Positions 13,119-21,500 of a stretch of DNA of 22,456 bases are shown one piece after another. The notes below the pieces were generated by a model. It made no database searches. It saw only the letters and a list, made by a program, of their open reading frames with translations, and was not told where the DNA came from. Numbering within the stretch: the stretch's first letter is position 1; each line of letters starts with the position of its first letter. The stretch covers positions 1 to 22,456 of the forward strand of contig CAXBQO010000007.1 in assembly GCA_963977945.1 (NCBI GenBank), written 5' to 3'. The position numbers and the translations under genes were made by a program. The DNA is from CALMJB01 sp963977945. GTDB taxonomy: Bacteria > Actinomycetota > Actinomycetes > Nanopelagicales > Nanopelagicaceae.

Positions 13119-14702
13119 ATGTCAATCAATCCTTCAAACGCTTCGATCTATAACACCGGAGCAGGTTCAGCGGCGACAAAACAATCAACTCGAAAAGCTG
13201 CGAGAACAATTGGAATTTTATTTCTGACAATTTTCTTATTCGCCGCGATCGCAGTTGTTCAGGGCGCTACCAAATTTAGATTAGGGCTAGATCTTCAAGG
13301 TGGCACAAGCGTCACTTTGCAACCTCGCGTTAGCCAAGGGGGCAAAGTAACTACCGAGGCAATTGACCAAGCAGTTGGAATTATTAGACAGCGCGTTAAC
13401 TCTCTAGGTGTAGCTGAATCGGAAGTGTCAGCGCAAGGTACTGGCACAAATAGACAAATTGTGATTTCAGTTCCGGGTGAAACTGGTAGACGAGTTGTTG
13501 ATCTTGTAGGTCAAACTGCCGAGTTGAGATTTAGACCGGTGCTAGCAGAAGGAAATGCTGCGGCTACATCATCTTCCGCTGATACTAAAACTGCGACATT
13601 ACCGGCAGGAGTTACTGCAGATTTAAATCAACAGTTTGCCGCACTTGATTGCAGCAAACCAGAAAACCGGCAAGGTGGCGGAGGAGATATCCCAACCGCA
13701 CCACTAGTAAGTTGTGATCGCGGTGGATTTAGCAAATACATTCTTGGTCCAGCAGAAGTTCTCGGCACACAAGTTTCCAAGGCAACGGCCGTAATAAGTA
13801 CCACCACCGCATCTGGATGGTATGTAGTTTTAGATTTCAATGGCGATGGCACAAAAGCATTTGGCGCTATGACTTCGAGATTAGCCGGACAAGCTTCACC
13901 ACAAAATCAAGCAGCAATTGTTTTAGACGGATTGGTTTATTCAGCTCCAAGAGTTAATGAAGCAATCAACACCGGAAACGCGCAGATCACCGGAAATTTC
14001 TCGCAAGCTGAAGCAAGTGATTTAGCAAATGTTTTGAAATATGGTGCGCTGCCTTTGGCATTTGATCGTGGTGAAGTACAGCAAGTTTCACCAACTCTTG
14101 GTGCCGATCAACTACATGCTGGATTACTTGCCGGAATTTTAGGTTTGGTTTTAGTTTTTCTTTACTCAATACTTTATTACCGAGGACTAGGAATTGTTTC
14201 AGTTGGTTCACTTCTTGTAGCTGCTGCAATCACACTTCTTACCTTCCTTCTTCTTGGAAAGTGGATTGCATTCACATTAACGCTAGCCGGAATCGCCGGA
14301 GCAATCGTCTCTATTGGTATTACCGCCGACTCATTTATTGTCTATTTTGAAAGAATTCGCGATGAAGTCCGTGAAGGAAAATCGCTGCGCACCGCAGTTG
14401 AAACTGGTTGGAAGCGGGCGCGCCGTACTGTGATTGTCGCCGATGCGGTTTCATTGATTGCTGCTGTGCTTTTGTATTTCTTCGCAGTAGGTGGAGTTCG
14501 CGGTTTCGCATTCACTCTTGGTTTAACCACATTTATTGATTTAATAATTGTCTTTTTCTTCACTAAACCATTGGTAATTTTGCTATCAAACCTTAAGTTT
14601 TTCGCCAGTGGTTCCAAACTATCTGGCCTGTCTCGCAAATCTTTAGGACTTCCAAGTCTTCCAGCAAACACAACTCTTAATCAGGGAGCGACAAATGGCT
14701 AA
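13119..14702 (+). CDS. secD: protein translocase subunit SecD
   Basis: SecD is an RND-related membrane protein that uses the proton-motive force to help pull secreted proteins across the membrane after SecA. The 527-residue product has TM1 at about 31-48, then FRLGLDLQGGTSV (53-65), the conserved start of the first extracytoplasmic domain. A second domain ends in KYGALPLAF (307-315). Five more membrane helices lie between about 333 and 490, with GITADSFIVYFERIRDE (400-416) the SecD motif in TM4. The Gly-rich insert around 178-199 has two cysteines (C178, C199) that could form a disulfide outside the cell. No yajC precedes it. It overlaps secF by 8 nt (ATGGCTAA). Confidence 0.97.
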   Translation: MSINPSNASIYNTGAGSAATKQSTRKAARTIGILFLTIFLFAAIAVVQGATKFRLGLDLQGGTSVTLQPRVSQGGKVTTEAIDQAVGIIRQRVNSLGVAESEVSAQGTGTNRQIVISVPGETGRRVVDLVGQTAELRFRPVLAEGNAAATSSSADTKTATLPAGVTADLNQQFAALDCSKPENRQGGGGDIPTAPLVSCDRGGFSKYILGPAEVLGTQVSKATAVISTTTASGWYVVLDFNGDGTKAFGAMTSRLAGQASPQNQAAIVLDGLVYSAPRVNEAINTGNAQITGNFSQAEASDLANVLKYGALPLAFDRGEVQQVSPTLGADQLHAGLLAGILGLVLVFLYSILYYRGLGIVSVGSLLVAAAITLLTFLLLGKWIAFTLTLAGIAGAIVSIGITADSFIVYFERIRDEVREGKSLRTAVETGWKRARRTVIVADAVSLIAAVLLYFFAVGGVRGFAFTLGLTTFIDLIIVFFFTKPLVILLSNLKFFASGSKLSGLSRKSLGLPSLPANTTLNQGATNG

Positions 14703-15801
14703 TCTAAAACTCTCAAATTTAAGTGGAATCGGTGGCAGGCTTTATCGGGGCGAGAGCTCAATTGACTTTATTGGCAAACGTCGTCGCTGGTATGCCTTTT
14801 CTGGAATCTTGATTGTTTTATCTGCCTTCACCTTATTTACCCAAGGTTTAAAACTGGGAATCGAATTTAAAGGTGGTTCATCATTCACAGTAACCAAAGC
14901 AGGCGCCACCGTAAATCAAGCAGATGAAGCGGTAAAAGCTGCAGGTGTAACGGGTCAGACAATTGTGCAACTCATTGGAAATGACAAAATAAGAATTCAA
15001 ACTGATTCATTAACAAATGCACAATCAAATGCGGTGCAAGATCAACTTGCTAGCAAATTTGGTGTGACTGTTGAATCAATTGATACGCAAAGTATTGGTC
15101 CATCGTGGGGTAAAGAAATTACCCGAAAAGCTATTTATGGTTTGATCGGATTCTTACTTGTTGTCATGCTTTATTTGGCGATGGCATTTGAACCAAAAAT
15201 GGCATTTTCTGCAATAGTCGCAGTTATTCATGACGTTTTTATTACTGTGGGAATTTATGCTCTAGTTGGTTTTGAAGTTACGCCGGCAACGATTATTGGA
15301 TTCTTAACTATTTTAGGTTACTCCTTATACGACACCGTGGTGGTATTCGATAAAGTTCGCGAAAATACTAAAACTATTGCAATCACCGGTAAAACTACAT
15401 ATTCCAAAGCGGCAAATTTAGCGATTAACCAAACTTTAGTTCGTTCCTTCAATACTTCACTTACTGCATTAATTCCGGTTGGTTCAATTTTGTTTGTCGG
15501 TGCTGGGTTATTAGGTGCTGGCACATTAAAAGATCTTTCATTGGCTTTATTTATTGGACTTGCGACTGGTACTTATTCCTCAATATTTATTGCAACACCG
15601 ATATTGGCAGGATTACGTGAGCGGGAAACTGCAATGCAAGCCTTAGCAAAACGAGTAGCTGCGCGAGGAGATCGTCCGGCTGATTCAGTTTCTGGTTCAT
15701 CGTCGAATCAATCATCAAGTAGCAGCGGTACAACTTCTGCGGTCACTGAATTTTTAAATCGTGGACCGCGCAATCAACCTAAGCGCAAGCGCCGCCGGTA
15801 A
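14695..15801 (+). CDS. secF: protein translocase subunit SecF
   Basis: SecF pairs with SecD in the export complex. The 368 residues contain TM1 at about 34-50, GIEFKGGSSFTV (55-66), a short extracytoplasmic domain, and five further helices between about 145 and 305. GYSLYDTVVVFDKVREN (208-224) is the SecF signature in TM4. The C-terminal tail (about 328-368) is Ser-rich and ends in a cluster of Lys/Arg residues, as in other actinobacterial SecF proteins. Start ATG 14695 overlaps the secD stop. The next gene, rel, starts 24 nt after the stop; apt, often found between secF and rel in actinobacteria, is absent. Confidence 0.97.
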   Translation: MANLKLSNLSGIGGRLYRGESSIDFIGKRRRWYAFSGILIVLSAFTLFTQGLKLGIEFKGGSSFTVTKAGATVNQADEAVKAAGVTGQTIVQLIGNDKIRIQTDSLTNAQSNAVQDQLASKFGVTVESIDTQSIGPSWGKEITRKAIYGLIGFLLVVMLYLAMAFEPKMAFSAIVAVIHDVFITVGIYALVGFEVTPATIIGFLTILGYSLYDTVVVFDKVRENTKTIAITGKTTYSKAANLAINQTLVRSFNTSLTALIPVGSILFVGAGLLGAGTLKDLSLALFIGLATGTYSSIFIATPILAGLRERETAMQALAKRVAARGDRPADSVSGSSSNQSSSSSGTTSAVTEFLNRGPRNQPKRKRRR

Positions 15802-15814
15802 ATACAAAGGATTC

Positions 15815-15828
15815 AAGGAGTTGCAGTG
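15815..15828 (+). promoter_or_regulatory. Shine-Dalgarno fixing a GTG start for rel
   Basis: AAGGAG (15815-15820) lies 5 nt before GTG 15826-15828. It supports this non-ATG start directly after secF. Confidence 0.75.
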
Positions 15829-17991
15829 TCAGCGCAACTTGCACCGCTCTTAGATTCATTAAAAGCACATAACTCAGAGTTTTCTCGACCCGAACTTGAA
15901 CGGGCATTTGCGGCGGCAGAGAATGCGCACGCTGGCCAACTAAGAAAATCTGGCGAAGATTACATAACTCATCCAGTCGCAGTTGCTGGAATTTTGGCCG
16001 AACTTGGCATGGATCAATCAACTTTGATTGCAGCCCTTTTACATGACACGGTGGAAGATACAAAAATTACTTTGGCGGAAATTGAAAAACAATTTGGGGA
16101 AGAGGTCGCCGCTTTAGTTGATGGTGTAACTAAATTAGACAAATTAAATTATGGTCCAACTGCGCAAGCTGAAACTTTGCGCAAAATGGTAGTTGCGATG
16201 AGTAAAGATATTCGCCTACTTGTAATTAAATTAGCAGATCGCCTTCACAACGCCAGAACTTGGCAGTATTTAGATCTAGAAAAAGCCCAACGCAAAGCCC
16301 GTGAAACATTAGATATTTACGCTCCACTTGCTCATAGATTGGGAATGAATGCAATCAAATGGGAGTTAGAAGATCTTTCATTTGCTACTTTAGAAACAAA
16401 AAAATTTGAAGAAATTAAACGCTTGATTACCGAACGTTCACCAGCGCGGGAAGAGTTGACTAGTCAGGCAATCGATGCGATTCAAAAAGATCTAGATAAA
16501 GAGGGAATTACCGCAAAAGTTATCGGTCGGCAAAAACATTATTACAGCGTCTATCAAAAGATGGTGGTGCGTGGTCGAGAGTTCAACGAAATTTATGATT
16601 TGGTTGGTGTTCGAGTATTAGTGGAATCAGTGCGCGATTGTTATGCAGTACTTGGTGCAATTCACGCGCGGTGGAGTCCGGTACCAGGCCGATTTAAAGA
16701 TTACATTGCAATGCCAAAATTTAATTTATATCAAAGCTTGCACACAACCGTTATTGGTCCAAATGGCAAAGCGGTAGAGATTCAGATTCGTACTTTTGAA
16801 ATGCACAATCGAGCCGAATTCGGTATTGCAGCTCACTGGAAATATAAGAGTAAATCTGAAACCACGAAATCAGATACCGATTTATTATGGTTAAAACAAT
16901 TACACGACTGGCAAAGTCAAGATCAAGATGCCAGTGATTTTCTTGACGCGCTTCGTTATGACCTGCGCACGCCTGAGGTTTTTGTCTTTACGCCAAAGGG
17001 AAGTGTTATTGCACTTCCAGCTGGTGCGACTCCAGTTGATTTCGCTTACGCGGTGCATACAGATGTAGGCGAGAAATGTGTGGGCGCAAAAGTAAATGGC
17101 AAATTGATTCCGTTGGAATCTCGATTAAGCAATGGCGATGTAGTTGAAATAGTTACTAATAAAGGTGAGCATGTTGGCCCGAGTAGAGATTGGCTAAATT
17201 TTGTCACCTCTTCAAAAGCGCGCAGCAAAATAAAAGCGTGGTTTTCTAAAGAACGAAAAACTGAAGCGATTGAAGCTGGAAAAGAATCTATTGCACGGCA
17301 AATGCGCAAAGTCGGGTTACCACTTCAAAAATTGATGGCAGGGCAAGCACTTTTAGAACTCGCTCATGATTTGCGTTATCCAGATATTGAAGCGTTATAT
17401 GAAGGTGTTGGTAATGGTCATATCTCTTCCCATTCTGTAGTTGAAAAATTATTGAATGTATTAGGCGAAAATGAAACACATCCCGAAAGTGATCTTTCAA
17501 CATTAATTCCAAAAACTCGAACCGCTGCGCGGACAAGTTCTGGAGTTTTAGTTGAAGGTGTGAAAGGTGATGTATTGGTAAAGATTGCAAGGTGTTGTTC
17601 ACCAGTGCCAAATGATTTGATTACTGGATTTATAACTAAAGGAAGTGGTGTCTCAGTTCATCGTACCGATTGCATAAATGTGACTGACTTGCGAATGCAT
17701 CAAGGAGATCGAATAGTGGGCGTTAAATGGGATTTAACGGCGAAAACTACCTTCTTAGTAAATATTCAAGTTGAAGCACTTGATCGGGCTAGGTTGCTAT
17801 CAGATGTGACAAAAGCACTTTCAGATCAACAAGTAAATATCTTGAACGCATCAGTTAGTACTTCTAAAGACAGAACCGCATTTTCAAAATTTACGTTTGA
17901 AATGGCTGATGCATCTCACTTAGATGCGGTGTTGAGCGCGGTTAGAAATGTTGATGGTGTCTACGATGTTTATCGAATTACCAACAATTAA
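15826..17991 (+). CDS. rel: bifunctional (p)ppGpp synthetase/hydrolase (Rel/RelA-SpoT family)
   Basis: This long RSH enzyme (721 residues) makes and degrades the alarmone (p)ppGpp in the stringent response. The hydrolase domain is intact: H49 in ITHP, H73-D74 in LLHDTVEDT and D138 in KLADRLHN. The synthetase domain has RFKD (289-292) followed by YIAMPK and YQSLHTTV, and VEIQIRT with the catalytic glutamate. The basic RxKD form is typical of bifunctional Rel rather than synthesis-only RelA. The regulatory half has a TGS domain (about 384-445), a conserved-cysteine region (C590, C591, C616 in RCCSPVP and HRTDC) and an ACT domain (about 645-721). GTG start with AAGGAG. The stop overlaps the DUF349 stop on the other strand at TTAA. 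Confidence 0.97.
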   Translation: MSAQLAPLLDSLKAHNSEFSRPELERAFAAAENAHAGQLRKSGEDYITHPVAVAGILAELGMDQSTLIAALLHDTVEDTKITLAEIEKQFGEEVAALVDGVTKLDKLNYGPTAQAETLRKMVVAMSKDIRLLVIKLADRLHNARTWQYLDLEKAQRKARETLDIYAPLAHRLGMNAIKWELEDLSFATLETKKFEEIKRLITERSPAREELTSQAIDAIQKDLDKEGITAKVIGRQKHYYSVYQKMVVRGREFNEIYDLVGVRVLVESVRDCYAVLGAIHARWSPVPGRFKDYIAMPKFNLYQSLHTTVIGPNGKAVEIQIRTFEMHNRAEFGIAAHWKYKSKSETTKSDTDLLWLKQLHDWQSQDQDASDFLDALRYDLRTPEVFVFTPKGSVIALPAGATPVDFAYAVHTDVGEKCVGAKVNGKLIPLESRLSNGDVVEIVTNKGEHVGPSRDWLNFVTSSKARSKIKAWFSKERKTEAIEAGKESIARQMRKVGLPLQKLMAGQALLELAHDLRYPDIEALYEGVGNGHISSHSVVEKLLNVLGENETHPESDLSTLIPKTRTAARTSSGVLVEGVKGDVLVKIARCCSPVPNDLITGFITKGSGVSVHRTDCINVTDLRMHQGDRIVGVKWDLTAKTTFLVNIQVEALDRARLLSDVTKALSDQQVNILNASVSTSKDRTAFSKFTFEMADASHLDAVLSAVRNVDGVYDVYRITNN

Positions 17992-19265
17992 TTTTTAAAC
18001 TCAGCTAAACCTTTTTCCGCTTGTTCTAGCCACGCTCTACGCGCTGCGGCTGCTTCGCGCGCAACCATTGCTTTAGCTACTTGGCCGGCTGCCTCAGCCT
18101 TTGCCGCCTGCGCTTCGTAATTTTCAATCGCATCAATCAATCCTTGTACAACTGAGTTAGCTTGCGCCTTAGCTGATGGATCACTCTTTCTAGCTTCGGT
18201 GTGTTCAAAGCTAAATATTTCCTGATCAATTTTTTCAATTCGCTTTTCTAGCGACTTCTTTTGCTTTTTATCTAGCATCCCAACTTTGGCAAACTTTGAT
18301 TCTAAATCGCGGAATTGTCTACGGGCTGCTTTGAAATCTGAAACTGGCGAGAGCGCTTCAATTTCCTTCACGAAACTTTCAGCTTTTCCAAAATTCTCAC
18401 TCATTGAACCTTTGCGTTTTTCCATGTCGGCATTTTTGTTTGCAAAGAAGTGATCTTGGGCGGCTTTGAATTTGAGCCACAATTGGTCATCACTAGATTT
18501 TTTACCGCGACCGGCTTTTTTCCAATTGTCCATCAAGCTGGCATACCGTCTTGCGGTATTTAGCCACTCTTTTGAGTTCATCAATTTTTCCGCTTCAGCA
18601 ACTAGTTGTTCTTTCGTGGTAGCAACATTCTTAAATTGCTCACCCAAAGTTGCAAAGTGCTTACGTCTGCGTTTATCAAATTTATTTCGAGAGGATGAAA
18701 ATCTTTTCCAGAGCGCTGAATCGGTCTTTTTATCTAACCGTGGAGCCTTCTTCCACTCTTCAATCAAAGTTTTTAACTTTTCGGTGGATTGTTTCCAATT
18801 AACCGAGTCGGCTAATGATTCTGCTTCGGCAACTATCTTTTCTTTTAACGAAAGGGTTTCGCCGCGTTTTGCATCTCGCGCAGCTTTAATCTCGGCTTTT
18901 TTAGCTTCGTAGACCGCACGATGTTCTTCAATCAGAATTGGAATTTGTTCAACTGATGCGCGAAGTAAAAGTAAATCTCCAACGCCATTTAAATTTTCAA
19001 CTTGATCCCGCAATTTCTTTACTGATTCTTCGGCAACTTTGGGATCCATTGCGCCGGTTCGAACTCTTGCACCAAGCAGACCAATCTCTGCTGCTACTTG
19101 TTCATACTTTCTAACAAAGTAAGCCAAGGCTTCTTCTGGCGATTTGCCCGGATAAGAGCCAACTGCACGTTCGCCATTAATTGTTTTTACATAAACTGTT
19201 CCATCTTCGCCGACGCGACCAAATTTAGATGGATCTCCAACTAGGAGTGAGACTGGGTTGTTCAT
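17988..19265 (-). CDS. DUF349 repeat protein, coiled-coil, function unknown
   Basis: The 425-residue soluble protein is rich in Lys, Glu and Ala and mostly helical. The N terminus (about 9-36) has FGRVGEDGTVYVKT and GERAVGSYPG, a conserved actinobacterial module. DUF349 repeats follow, recognisable by W-K-K...LWKRF: WKKAPRLDKKTDSALWKRF at about 171-189, WKKAGRGKKSSDDQLWLKF at 248-266, and a weaker third copy near 308-345. The C-terminal 60 residues are an Ala/Glu coiled coil. DUF349 genes commonly sit beside rel in actinobacteria, but no function is established. ATG 19265 is chosen because GAGG lies 5 nt upstream; ATG 19280 would place that Shine-Dalgarno inside the gene. The gene is convergent with rel and overlaps it by 4 nt. 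Confidence 0.92.
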   Translation of the reverse strand: MNNPVSLLVGDPSKFGRVGEDGTVYVKTINGERAVGSYPGKSPEEALAYFVRKYEQVAAEIGLLGARVRTGAMDPKVAEESVKKLRDQVENLNGVGDLLLLRASVEQIPILIEEHRAVYEAKKAEIKAARDAKRGETLSLKEKIVAEAESLADSVNWKQSTEKLKTLIEEWKKAPRLDKKTDSALWKRFSSSRNKFDKRRRKHFATLGEQFKNVATTKEQLVAEAEKLMNSKEWLNTARRYASLMDNWKKAGRGKKSSDDQLWLKFKAAQDHFFANKNADMEKRKGSMSENFGKAESFVKEIEALSPVSDFKAARRQFRDLESKFAKVGMLDKKQKKSLEKRIEKIDQEIFSFEHTEARKSDPSAKAQANSVVQGLIDAIENYEAQAAKAEAAGQVAKAMVAREAAAARRAWLEQAEKGLAEFKN

Positions 19266-19374
19266 ACTTTCCTCTTTCATTGCGCGATTGTCGTTGCCCG
19301 CATTTAATTACGTGCAACGAACCGTTATTTAAGGTGCTAATTAACGAATTAAATTTTTTAACTCTATAACTAGT

Positions 19375-19397
19375 GAAACTACCGGTTACTTAGTTTC
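19375..19397. repeat. 7-bp inverted repeat, possible operator
   Basis: GAAACTA (19375-19381) and TAGTTTC (19391-19397) are perfect reverse complements separated by 9 bp. The repeat ends 21 bp before the predicted -35 of the metallo-hydrolase/hisS/aspS unit, a location suited to a dimeric regulator. No T-run follows, so it is not an obvious terminator. Confidence 0.4.
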
Positions 19398-19418
19398 GAT
19401 TAAATCAATTTGTAACGA

Positions 19419-19447
19419 TTGAACGCTAGCCTAAAGATTGGTATTAG
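19419..19447 (+). promoter_or_regulatory. predicted promoter for the metallo-hydrolase-hisS-aspS unit
   Basis: TTGAAC (19419-19424) and TATTAG (19442-19447) are 17 bp apart. This would give a leader of about 30 nt that includes GGAGG at 19471-19475, 8 nt before the ATG. Confidence 0.48.
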
Positions 19448-19483
19448 GGAAGTCCCGCAAGAAACGTCAGGGAGGTAAGCGCT

Positions 19484-20176
19484 ATGTTGGTCAGGCAGGT
19501 TGTGGCTGACTTCTTTGAGACTAATTGTTGGATTATTGCCAAGGGTGCAAATCAGGAATGTTTGGTTGTGGATCCAGGAATTTCTCGCCCCAGTTTGGTG
19601 AACCGAATCAAAGAAGAAATTCAAAGATTTAAATTAAAGCCAGTTGCAATTGTGGTCACTCATGGCCATCTTGATCATACATATTCTGTCTTGCCACTTT
19701 CAAAAGAAATTCCAATGCGAACATACATCAGTAAAAAAGATAAATATTTATTGCAAGATCCATATGCGGCACTACAAAAAGATAGTGGCATTCAATATTT
19801 GATTGATCAAATTGCCAAAGAAAATATTGGTGAACCCAGTGATGTTTATGCTATTTCTGATGTAGAAAATTTTGAAATTGCTGGTATGAAAATAGAAAGC
19901 AAACTTGCGCCAGGTCATACCGCTGGTTCAATGGTGTTTGAAGTGGAAAGTGAATTTCTAATATCTGGCGATGTGCTTTTCGCTGGCGCTATCGGTAGAA
20001 CCGATTTACCTACCGGATCAATGCCAATGATGAAAAAAACCTTAAAAAACATAATTTTAAAGATGACAGATGAGTTGAATGTGCTTCCCGGACACGGGGT
20101 TCAAACTACAATTGCAGAGGAAAAACGAAGCAATCCGTATCTGCAACCTAATTTCCTAGATTCGTTGCAGGAATGA
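19484..20176 (+). CDS. metallo-beta-lactamase-fold hydrolase (glyoxalase II-like)
   Basis: The 230-residue cytosolic protein has all the metal-binding motifs of the MBL superfamily: THGHLDHT with H60, H62, D64 and H65, then H145 in APGHTAGSM, D163 in ISGDVLFAG and H204 in LPGHGVQT. The segment GAIGRTDLPTGS and the terminal RSNPYL are typical of the hydroxyacylglutathione hydrolase-like subgroup. It likely hydrolyses a small thioester or ester, but the substrate cannot be read from sequence; actinobacteria mostly lack glutathione, so a mycothiol or other thioester is possible. It precedes hisS, a conserved actinobacterial arrangement. ATG 19484 follows GGAGG by 8 nt. Confidence 0.92.
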   Translation: MLVRQVVADFFETNCWIIAKGANQECLVVDPGISRPSLVNRIKEEIQRFKLKPVAIVVTHGHLDHTYSVLPLSKEIPMRTYISKKDKYLLQDPYAALQKDSGIQYLIDQIAKENIGEPSDVYAISDVENFEIAGMKIESKLAPGHTAGSMVFEVESEFLISGDVLFAGAIGRTDLPTGSMPMMKKTLKNIILKMTDELNVLPGHGVQTTIAEEKRSNPYLQPNFLDSLQE

Positions 20177-20207
20177 ATTGATTAGTTTTAAAATTTTTTA
20201 AGTCGGT

Positions 20208-20221
20208 GAGGAGTTTGCTTG
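20208..20221 (+). promoter_or_regulatory. Shine-Dalgarno fixing a TTG start for hisS
   Basis: GAGGAG (20208-20213) lies 5 nt before TTG 20219-20221, the only candidate that gives the conserved SAPKGVKEYLP N terminus. Confidence 0.75.
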
Positions 20222-21478
20222 AGTAAATTTTCTGCTCCGAAGGGGGTCAAGGAATACTTACCTCCAGACTCTTCAAAATTTGAATTTGTTCGCGATGGTT
20301 TGCTATTTCCAGCTCGTATGGCTGGCTATCAATTAGTTGAATTACCAGTTTTTGAAGATACTGAAGTTTTTACCCGCGGTGTGGGTGCTTCTACCGATGT
20401 TGTTACTAAGGAGATGTACACCTTTGATGATCGAGGTGGCCGTTCAATAACTCTAAGACCTGAGGGAACTGCCGGAGCGATTCGGGCGGTAATTGAACAC
20501 GGGTTAGATAAAGGACAACTGCCGGTAAAAATTTTTTATCAGGGCGCATTTTTTAGAGCCGAACGCCCACAAGCCGGTCGCTATCGACAGTTTTATCAGG
20601 TGGGAATTGAAGCAATTGGATTTAATGATCCAGAAATTGATGTCGAAGTTATTGCAGTAGCAGATCAAGGTTATAAAAAACTTGGATTAAGTAAATATAA
20701 GTTAGAGATTACTTCTCTGGGAGACTTGAAATCTAGAACTGAACATCGAAAAGATTTAATGAAATTTATTGAAAAATTGAAGTTAGATGAGGCTACGTTA
20801 GAGCGGGCTAAATTAAATCCGTTGAGACTATTCGATGACAAAAGAGACGAGATCAAAAAGTTGATGCAAGAGGCTCCGGTATTAATAGATTACTTATCAA
20901 ATGAAAGTCAGTCTCATTTTTCCAAAGTTCAAGGATTACTCAAACAATTGAAAATCGATTTCGTGATTAATCCAAGAATGGTGAGAGGACTTGATTACTA
21001 CACCGGTACAACTTTTGAATTTGTTCATCCGCTACTTGGAGCGCAATCTGGTATCGGCGGTGGCGGAAGATATGACGGATTGATGAGTGAATTAGGTGGA
21101 AGTGAAATGAGTGGAATTGGTTTTGGTCTCGGTATTGATCGAACCGTTCTTGCGTTAGAGGCTGAAAATGTTGCGGTCACAACTGGTGATCAAATTCAGA
21201 TTTATTTTGTTGCACTTGGAGAATCCGCTAAATCACTGGTCTATGAAACGATGATGCAACTTCGAAAGAGTGGCGTGCGTTCTGATATGGCATATGGTGA
21301 TCGAGGATTAAAGGGTGCCATGAATTCAGCTGATAAACGTGGTGTTCGCTTTGTCGCGGTCGTTGGCGAAAATGAAATAAAGACCAAGCAAATTGAGGTA
21401 AAAAATATGAACGAGGGTAAGTCGACATTAGTTACCCTTGCGGCTAAGGATTTAATTGATTTTGTTAAGCAGAATTAA
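20219..21478 (+). CDS. hisS: histidine--tRNA ligase
   Basis: This class II synthetase charges tRNA-His. The 419-residue protein begins APKGVKEYLPPDS and has motif 1 around GYQLVELPVFED (36-47), the histidine-binding TLRPEGTAGAIRA (78-90), and motif 2 in FYQGAFFRAERPQAGRYRQFYQ (106-127). The HisA block VRGLDYYTGTTFEF lies at 255-268, and motif 3 GFGLGIDR at 301-308. The C-terminal anticodon-binding domain occupies about 325-419. Start is TTG 20219 with GAGGAG upstream. It lies 42 nt after the metallo-hydrolase and 22 nt before aspS, likely a single operon. Confidence 0.97.
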   Translation: MSKFSAPKGVKEYLPPDSSKFEFVRDGLLFPARMAGYQLVELPVFEDTEVFTRGVGASTDVVTKEMYTFDDRGGRSITLRPEGTAGAIRAVIEHGLDKGQLPVKIFYQGAFFRAERPQAGRYRQFYQVGIEAIGFNDPEIDVEVIAVADQGYKKLGLSKYKLEITSLGDLKSRTEHRKDLMKFIEKLKLDEATLERAKLNPLRLFDDKRDEIKKLMQEAPVLIDYLSNESQSHFSKVQGLLKQLKIDFVINPRMVRGLDYYTGTTFEFVHPLLGAQSGIGGGGRYDGLMSELGGSEMSGIGFGLGIDRTVLALEAENVAVTTGDQIQIYFVALGESAKSLVYETMMQLRKSGVRSDMAYGDRGLKGAMNSADKRGVRFVAVVGENEIKTKQIEVKNMNEGKSTLVTLAAKDLIDFVKQN

Positions 21479-21500
21479 TAAGTAGAAATCAAGGGAATAA

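Larger units (their letters stand above)
19266..19483. other. 218-bp divergent control region
   Basis: This is the largest stretch without a protein or RNA gene. It lies between the divergent DUF349 and metallo-hydrolase genes. It is AT-rich and holds an inverted repeat (19375-19397), a predicted plus-strand promoter (19419-19447) and a strong Shine-Dalgarno (19471-19475). I see no convincing small ORF or structured RNA. A peptidyl-prolyl isomerase gene often found here in other actinobacteria is absent. Confidence 0.6.

Noticed and set aside
12818..13129. 103-codon minus-strand frame across the ruvB/secD junction
   Set aside because: It runs antisense through the conserved RuvB winged-helix domain and the secD promoter, with no family resemblance.
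18466..18912. 148-codon open frame on the plus strand inside the DUF349 gene
   Set aside because: It is antisense to a Lys/Glu-rich coding region, which readily leaves long open frames. It has no Shine-Dalgarno or recognisable domain, and the opposite strand encodes clear DUF349 repeats.
19266..19280. ATG 19280 as start of the DUF349 gene
   Set aside because: It would bury the GAGGAA Shine-Dalgarno that sits correctly before ATG 19265. The longer form cannot be wholly excluded.
19338..19360. TAATT-AACG-AATTA with a following T-run as a terminator
   Set aside because: The stem is only 5 A:T pairs and lies between divergent genes where no transcript needs ending.
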